From assembly GCA_036971475.1 (NCBI GenBank), contig JBAIZL010000008.1, forward strand, positions 6,925,501 through 6,989,500: a stretch of DNA of 64,000 nt, read 5' to 3'. The number at the start of each line of letters is the position of its first letter. The first letter of the stretch is position 1. Positions 57,143-64,000 of this stretch are shown here, piece after piece. Source of the stretch: Prosapia bicincta. Taxonomy: Eukaryota > Arthropoda > Insecta > Hemiptera > Cercopidae. The position numbers and the translations under genes are program-made. The notes under the pieces are model-generated. The model saw only the letters and a program-made list of their open reading frames with translations. It was not told the DNA's origin and made no database searches.

Positions 57143-58640
57143 CTGAAACCATCAATCAATAAATGAATTTAATGTTATAGTGTTTAATATTTTGGAACAA
57201 AAGTAATTTTGTACAAGAGGCATTTAATATTAATGGTTATGTTTTAAAAACATAAGTTTTTAAATTTATAATTTATTTTTCATTCATCCCTCTTTTTAAA
57301 CTTGATGGCACTGTTTATCACTTGATTATCAACGACCGTAATGAAGCTATAACTTTAAGATTTTCAAGCTGAAATTTATATAATTCTGAGCATAGTTTAA
57401 TACTCTGAATTCATTTTGAACAAACAGCTCATATTTTTAGATTACGGTATGATTATTTAAATTTAATAATAATTTTATTTATATAATTCAATGACAACTG
57501 ATTTTGGCCTACTAATATAGATAGCTCATAAAATGAATGTCTAGTCTAGTAAGGAAACCCTAGATAATAACACCTAGGCCTTGACAAAAAATTTGTTTTT
57601 TTTTAATCAAGAAACTAAAATACAAAGATTTTACAGAGAAGATATTATGGGTTAAAAAAATTGTTATGTGAGAAAAAAGTGTGTATTTCTCATATACTTA
57701 ATCTAAAGATTTTCAATTGAAAAATTATACACGTATAAATAAATATTTTTTGAATATTAAACAAAAATTACTTTGCAATTTTGGTAATCAAAGCATTATA
57801 CATATTATAAACAAAAATTTGAAGACATTTAAATTTTTTTGATCAAATTGACATATAAAAAATGGCTTTTTTCTATATTTTCGTGAAATGGGAACACCCT
57901 GTGGTACTTACGTATTATATGGAGACCTCTATTGTAAAGAGTTTGTTCTTACCGGACTCCAGAAATTACTACATAAAACATGTCCTAAGGCCATATGCAT
58001 AATACGTTTGTTCAAACATTATTTTTTGTATCAAATTAAAATTCAGAAAATAGAGTAGTAAGAAGTACTACGTCCTCCTATCAACAGCGCCTTACTACGT
58101 ATACATAGATTGAAATATACCTATCAAGTACCCAGTCAGGATAGATTTGTTTGCAATTTTATTCAACATTATATAATTATACTTCTACTTCCGGGGAGTA
58201 ATACTCTTTCCCAGGTGATGTCACGTGAACTCTATTCTAGCCTTACTTCTATACATTTGTTTGGTTAAATGTTTAAAATTACAACCAAATCCATCCTGAC
58301 TGGGTACTTCATACGTATAAATTTCAATATAGGCATATAAAAAAACTTTCCTTGGCAATAACAAACATAATAATTATCAATGTAGCTTTAGGACATGTTT
58401 TTGATTTATTTTATAAGCATTGCATTGGGGGTGGGCAATTTGCATTTTTACCACATTTAAATAGCATATGTACAATAGTGCCTCCATATAATACACAAGT
58501 ACCCAACCTGCTTATTTATTTACATGATTCAAGTAGAATACCAAACTCTAATTTTAAAAATTAAACGTTAACATTTTTTATTATAATTTTTTATAATATT
58601 TTTTGTAGCTATCAATTATAAATAAGTTTAAAACTATTAC
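57143..58640 (-). other. PPAT intron 3 with a small foldback element
   Basis: 1498-bp intron. An inverted repeat lies at about 58105-58335: the arm caagtacccagtcaggatag at about 58125-58145 is mirrored by catcctgactgggtacttca at about 58290-58310, and the match extends outward through gaaat-rich sequence. It looks like a MITE of about 230 bp. Nothing else was recognised. Confidence 0.6.
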
Positions 58641-58789
58641 CATTTTTCGTAGAGTTTTTGCATTGGTTATCTCGCCATTGTGTGCTACTGCCAAAACTCC
58701 ATGAGCAGTATGAACAACAAAAGGCTGACAATTAACCTCTTCTGATGCGGCACTCGTAGAATATCGTGTATGCCCTATTCCTAAATTAC
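58641..58789 (-). CDS. PPAT: PPAT coding exon 3
   Basis: 149 bp between aatttttgcag and gtaatag. It encodes [20 protein letters not shown], then [20 protein letters not shown] and [16 protein letters not shown] and AHNGEI are glutaminase-domain motifs that bind glutamine. Confidence 0.97.
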
Positions 58790-60170
58790 CTGCAAAAATT
58801 ATACACTCAAAATAATATCATGAATTGATCAGCCATGTTTCAGATTGGACTTATGAAAAACTGAATCAGATTCCACACAGAAAACAAAATTTATGGAAAG
58901 AGGTTATGTTTTATTAAGTAATTTAAACAGATTATAATAGGTTTAAAAACTGAATATTTTTTTTACAAAGGCCAAGTTTCTAGTATGCAACATAACATGG
59001 TCTGCCAATGTAACTCCCTTGATGTATTTTTAAAACAAGTAATATAAAAATAATTTTAAAATCAATTCCTACTTAAGTCAACTGAGAAAAATATAATTTT
59101 TTCTGGAATCTAAAAACCTAACACCTAGTAGCTAATAACTACTCACAACAGGCATCATTCCTACTTCTCCGCCCAGCAACTGGTTTAACCAATAAAATCT
59201 CAGAACAAGACCACACCTATCACTGACCTAACATGACAGATCTTACTTAAAAACTAATATGCAAGTAGTTATTTATTAGGTTTTTAGATCCCAGTATGTT
59301 TGTAACCTACTGATGATGATAATTGTATTAATGAAATATACATCAAGGTCGTTTTAATATTTGTAGCAAGGGTTAATGATTATTATAATTATGCTACTGT
59401 GCTCTGTATAGATTTTTGTATTTGTGATAATGCTGATACAAAAACTGAGCTTTTGGTTGGCAAAGTACTCTTGATACACTGTCTTCAACTGCTTATTTCA
59501 CTTCATCATCTGTGAAAAAGCATTTGCCAAGAAACCCATTTATGTAACAGAACTAAAAAGTGCTTGGCGCTAAGGCTGGAGTATATGGTGGGCAGTTAAT
59601 GTCTTTTTATTAAGGATCTGATCATAAACTCAACTAACAAGTTTCAATAACTATTTTAAAACATGACTGCCCTAACTTTGCATGTTGAGATGATACTTCC
59701 AGACAATTTTTTGAAAAGTTCTACTCACATTTATAAATTTCAATGCTAAAGTTGAAATCAAGAATCTTTTGCCAACCGTATTGATCAAATCTATGAACAG
59801 CCTCATCACAGTTTATCATGAATATTTTTCTGCCAGTGTTTGAGAGCTATAGGCAACTCACAGATTTTGCTGCCGAAATTTTCCTTGCCAAAATCTAAAT
59901 CATTAAGGGTTTTACACGGTGAGAAGCTGAACAATAGATATACACTTTTTAAACTGTCATTGCAAAGGATAGTACAATACTAATACATATGGTGTTTAAT
60001 ATGCAAGACACAGCAGGAGTCAGTGTGTATATAAGTTTCAATGTTTGTGTGATATTTAGTAAGATATTTGAACCTTAGTTTCTGAATCACCCTAATATCC
60101 GCAAACTTCACCATCATAGTGATTCTATGCATGTAAATGCGTGTAAATTCTAAAAAATAGTGACACTTAC
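58790..60170 (-). other. PPAT intron 2, nothing recognised
   Basis: 1381-bp intron. No coding similarity or repeat was recognised. Confidence 0.5.
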
Positions 60171-60292
60171 CTTTTAATCTTTTTATAGATTCATCATTAA
60201 AAACAGTGTTAATCATCCCCATTCCTTTTTTCACATGGAAATGTTTAGCATTATTTCCTTCGCTTGTTACTATTCCTGCACTTTCTTGTCCT
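60171..60292 (-). CDS. PPAT: PPAT coding exon 2
   Basis: 122 bp between ttattttttcag and gtaagtgtc. It completes Arg of QHR and encodes [20 protein letters not shown], then [29 protein letters not shown] is the conserved N-terminal nucleophile-domain signature. Confidence 0.96.
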
Positions 60293-61364
60293 CTGAAAAA
60301 ATAACTAAATTTTAAAGCAAGAATTAAGTAAGAATTTTTTTGCAGTAATTTTTATCAGTTAGAAACATTAGTCTTGGGTAATATAAAAAAAATCAACATT
60401 TATAAAATAAAAAAGTAATATAAGCTTAACATTTTAAAAATGTATATTAAAATAAATAAATATATAATAAAACATAATATTATTAGCTTACAATATAAAT
60501 AATAAGCATCTTAATAAAACATTAAAATAATTAAATTGATGACTCGGTAACGCATAATGTAAAACGATGACTTACAATATTCATTCACAGCTCCTTTTCT
60601 AAAAATGTAATATTATTTGTTTTTTTAAGCTATTACTTTACACTTTTAGATTTCACAAAACTTAAAGATTTTAGATTTAAAAATTTTGATTTAAAATTTT
60701 AGATTTCATAAAATTTTAGCCTCTCATGGTTTTATTTGAATAAGAAACTTAACTGGCCAACAGTTTTACTGAACCAAAAACATATCACAAATCCAATATA
60801 AAATATAAAATGTATCTAATGTGTATTACATTCTAGCATTCAACTATACTGACAAGTATAATATCTGACTAACACTGAAAACATCAAATTTTCTTAAAAT
60901 CTGTAAGCATATTGTTGTATTTGTTGCATTCATTATCGTTGTGGTCCTCGTGTTTAACCCTTTGATTAGTAACATGTGTCTGCCCTGATATGGTCCCTGG
61001 GAGCAACATATTCTTGAAAGATTTAACAATTTTTCTTTATTTTCCCCTAATTTCTTTAATTATAGTAATATTTGTTAATATATTTTTTTTATTTACTTAT
61101 TCCCTCATTTTAACCTAACTTTACCTTACATTTACTGACAATTTCTTTGGTAAAATTATTATAGCAATACGATCTAGATGACAAATCATTGTATTGTACA
61201 TAGGCAATGACTGTGGAAAATGGAGAGTGTACTAAGCATTGTTATAAGAACCATTAACTTTATAAGAGCAAAAAGACTTAATCATAGATAATTTCAAGGG
61301 TTAATTAAGCTGATAGACAACGAATTTGCATATGATATTTATTACACAGAAGTAATGTTTTATT

Positions 61365-61796
61365 AATGTCTTTAGCTTTTGGGAGTACTTATATTTCTGA
61401 ACAATTATTTTCAACAATGAAGTATTAAAAAAAAAAACAAATTAGGACAAAGATCACTGTCAAACATCTTGAAAATGGATTTTGAATTGAAACCTTGTTT
61501 ATTGAACCCGATATCGAATTGCTTGTTCAACAAAAGCAAATTCATCCACCTCATTAATTTAAAATTTTCCATCTTTATAATATTCAAACTAAATAGAACA
61601 AAACTTTAAAAAAATAAAAAATAAATATGTACCTATACATATCTAATAAAAAGAAGTTAATTTATTTAATAAAACTACAATAAGATCATTTTTATTTCCA
61701 TTTTTTGAAAAAATATAATGTGTAGCCCAAAAAAAAATTGTTTTTGCAATGTGGCCCTCAAACTGTCACAGTTTTAACACCCATGTTTAAAGCATT
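61365..61796 (+). pseudogene. hAT transposase C-terminal remnant and TIR
   Basis: The + strand reads LMSLAFGSTYISEQLFSTMK, then after a TAA and an A-run RTKITVKHLENGF and EPDIELLVQQKQIHP. This is the C-terminal dimerisation domain (FGSTYxCEQLFSxMK) of hAT transposases. About 180 bp later, tgtggccctcaaactgtcac and ttaacaccc resemble a hAT right end (reverse: GGGTGT...TTTGAGGGCCACA). Only the 3' end survives, and it lies in PPAT intron 1. Confidence 0.7.
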
Positions 61797-62919
61797 CTTT
61801 AACCTTTAAAACTTAGTTATACAGAGAATATTACATTTATTTTTTCAATATCTAGATAGGCTACTTAAAATTTGTTTAGTGTGAACCATTAAGATAAAAC
61901 ACTCTCAAGTATTCTATCAGTAAAACAAAAATATACTATCAAAGAATTATTTTAATTATTAAATTTTTGTATTACCATCAATTCGTCCATTCATTACTTT
62001 GATGTAATTTAAATCATTAAAAGTACCAGAGCGTCAACTTTTCTTTGACTTTAGTTCCTTTAAGCATAACTAAGTAATGCATTAAATATGCCTGTGCATG
62101 TGTCCACAGAGCACTGCATTTGAATGGGGTCCATCATCCCAAAATGAAAATCAAACTTTTGGTTCCCAGTAAATGTCTTTATGATAGACATTAAACAGTA
62201 AAAAATCGCGGACTAAATATTCAACAACAAAAAATACGACCTAGTCACTTGAAGCAATGACAAATAATCGATGACGAGGAACCCTTGTCCATATGCCCGC
62301 TAAACACATTTTGTAGATGCGACATAGATTCGTCAGTGGGAGGACATTGATTATTTTTTTTTTATGAACACACCTCAGCAACAGCCTTGTCCATAACTCA
62401 CAAGTTATATAATTCAAAATCTGCAAATTTTATTTATTAACTTTGAACAGTAATCAAATTCAATATATTTTACTTTCTTAAAATTAACATTATATGGAAA
62501 AGAATAACAAACAAAGCATGATTCAAATTTCTGTTAAAATATAAATCATCTCCTGATAATTATGAGACATATGTTTTTTCAGGAAATTTGAGATATTGAT
62601 GTTTTGCCTAAATTTCTACATATATATAGATGTGACTGGATTATACGTTAAGCTGTGTTGGCAATATATGTTTATAATAGAGTAAATCTCCTGTCTATAC
62701 AAAAACACCTATAGAATTTCTACTAAAAGAATTAACTAATTTTTTATATATCAAATTTTGAATTCATTTTAATTATTTTTCAATTTTAAAACGTATGTGA
62801 TTTTCTGTATAAAGTACAAACATACATGTAAAAATTAACCTTTAGAAATATATTAGTTAATAATACATTATTAGTCATTTACGGACATAAAAAAATAAAT
62901 TAATGTTTATAAAATATAC

Positions 62920-63053
62920 CTGTGTTGTAGAGCAACAAGACCCAAGCATACAACCTGTGCCACATCTATCTGTGAAGGCCACGGACTTGAAGCAATACAA
63001 CCAAATACGCCACATTCATGTTTTAATCCTGTCAATTCTTCAGTAGATTCCAT
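62920..63053 (-). CDS. PPAT: PPAT coding exon 1 (start codon)
   Basis: ATG at 63051-63053. The exon encodes [20 protein letters not shown], then [20 protein letters not shown] and ALQH plus two bases of Arg. Cys14 of HECGVFG is the expected nucleophile exposed after removal of a short propeptide. The start was chosen because the sequence matches family N termini and an acceptor-like aacttcttaatttcag lies 15 nt upstream (exon start 63067). A leading 5' UTR exon would then be further upstream. Intron 1 is 2627 bp. Whole gene: amidophosphoribosyltransferase, converting PRPP and glutamine to 5-phosphoribosylamine in the cytosol. Confidence 0.95.
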
Positions 63054-63067
63054 AATTACTTTTATTA

Positions 63068-64000
63068 CTGAAATTAAGAAGTTAGGCAATATTATCTTGG
63101 CTATTCATGATAGGCTGTGAAGATAAAAACAATCTTCTAAACCGACAGCAGTAAATATAAATTTAACTTGTAGAATAGAATGTTTAATATAAAATTTATT
63201 ATTCCAGAATTTGAAGATAAAAATATTCGAGATAAAAATACACTTAGATTTAAAAAACAGATCGCACAAGATAATTGTTACATTTAACTATGCTTATTGG
63301 GATTAAAATTGTAAGATTTTAAAAACAGGTTATTATCTATCTTAAAATATCTCATTAAAAGTGGATTACATTATTGGTAATATTTTGCATTACTGATAAT
63401 TCTTCCATTTTCACATTAAAAAATATATTAAGATAATATCTACAACAATGTGCTATAAAATTCTCATTATACATATATACTTTGACAGGTTATTACATTA
63501 AAAGTAAGAATTTTAGACTGTTCTAAAATAAAATGTGTTATAACTTTTCTATACTACTAAGTCAAATTTATGAGCAAAAATTGACTGCAAAATTTTAATT
63601 TTGAAACCAGTTCAAGGGATTGCTGCGGGACAACCAAATTTGACTGATAGCTCAAATATAATTAAGGGAGGGTTTTACAAGTTGTAGATATGTTTGGTTT
63701 TAAATATTTACTATTCATAACCATTTCTTGAGTAAGAAATTAAACAAAATTTGTCACGAGATGAAAAACAACTAAATTTATTGTCATGAAGTAGCACATC
63801 ACCATGATCAGTTATATATTCCCCTACCAAACTATGATGAAACCAAATGGAACTTATTTGTGGCCAATACTTCTATGATTTCTAGAGAACATTAGTAAAT
63901 GTTTTACAAGGTAATTATTTTGCTCCTACAACCTTTTCAGGATTTACAGAACCCCAGCTAACATGACAAAACATAATGTGCCAAAGCTCTTCTTCAAACT
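63068..64000 (-). other. Sequence 5' of the PPAT first coding exon
   Basis: AT-rich. Probably an intron in the 5' UTR, given the acceptor at 63068. No promoter element can be assigned with confidence. Confidence 0.4.

Noticed and set aside
63054..63089. N-terminal extension of PPAT ([11 protein letters not shown])
   Set aside because: There is no ATG at its start, the sequence looks like an intron/acceptor (aatttcag at 63068), and the family N terminus begins at the ATG at 63053.

Overview
This is an AT-rich window of animal nuclear DNA. It is most likely from an arthropod and probably an insect: it has short exons with GT-AG introns, no operons, and abundant (TA)n tracts. Its transposon mix is Penelope-like elements, a Jockey-like LINE, an ingi/I-like LINE, DD34D and DD41D mariners, Tigger/pogo elements, Helitron-like ends and a hAT remnant. 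I cannot name the species. Two host genes are recognisable and they converge. The 3' end of an XPNPEP3-type Xaa-Pro aminopeptidase lies on the + strand (exons at 16768-16888 and 22219-22391). A complete amidophosphoribosyltransferase gene (PPAT, first step of purine synthesis) lies on the - strand as nine coding exons between 63053 and 29130. All exon junctions keep phase, and the exons sum to 1482 nt (493 codons plus stop).

Layout. 1-15080 is a mosaic of Penelope-like copies (two families, here called PLE-1 and PLE-2) and a TA-flanked 1.5-kb repeat (here family X). It includes a PLE-1 copy whose reverse-transcriptase region carries five tandem 630-bp units. 15100-22400 holds the XPNPEP3 tail, with a DD34D mariner in its last intron. 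19215-21125 is a decayed protein-coding remnant split by a 717-bp inverted-repeat element. 23490-29005 is a second cluster of truncated, partly head-to-head PLE-1 copies between the two genes. 29130-63053 is PPAT. Its last intron carries a Tigger element and Helitron-like repeats. Its 10.2-kb intron carries a DD41D mariner, a PLE-2 remnant, a second Tigger and a nearly intact ingi/I-like LINE. Its 9.1-kb intron carries a Jockey-like LINE inserted among PLE-1 termini plus another family X copy. Its 5' introns carry a hAT remnant and small foldback elements.

The most notable observation is at the ingi/I-like LINE (40375-44634, perfect 16-bp target-site duplication). Its first 94 nt can be paired by eye into the double-pseudoknot fold of an HDV-like self-cleaving ribozyme, with a CTAAG catalytic segment, and the predicted cleavage site falls exactly on the element's 5' end. 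Other points worth checking are the 630-bp higher-order repeat inside the PLE-1 RT, PLE terminal regions arranged as palindromes and joined at (TA)n tracts, a consensus intron at a PLE pseudo-LTR/body junction, and a mariner whose 3' end is an inverted copy of its own 5' end and start codon.

Host genes follow normal rules: PPAT encodes a glutamine amidotransferase plus phosphoribosyltransferase enzyme, and XPNPEP3 a metallo-aminopeptidase. Nothing suggests the two are functionally linked. All other coding capacity is transposon-derived. The Jockey-like ORF2 is the only large transposon frame that looks uninterrupted.
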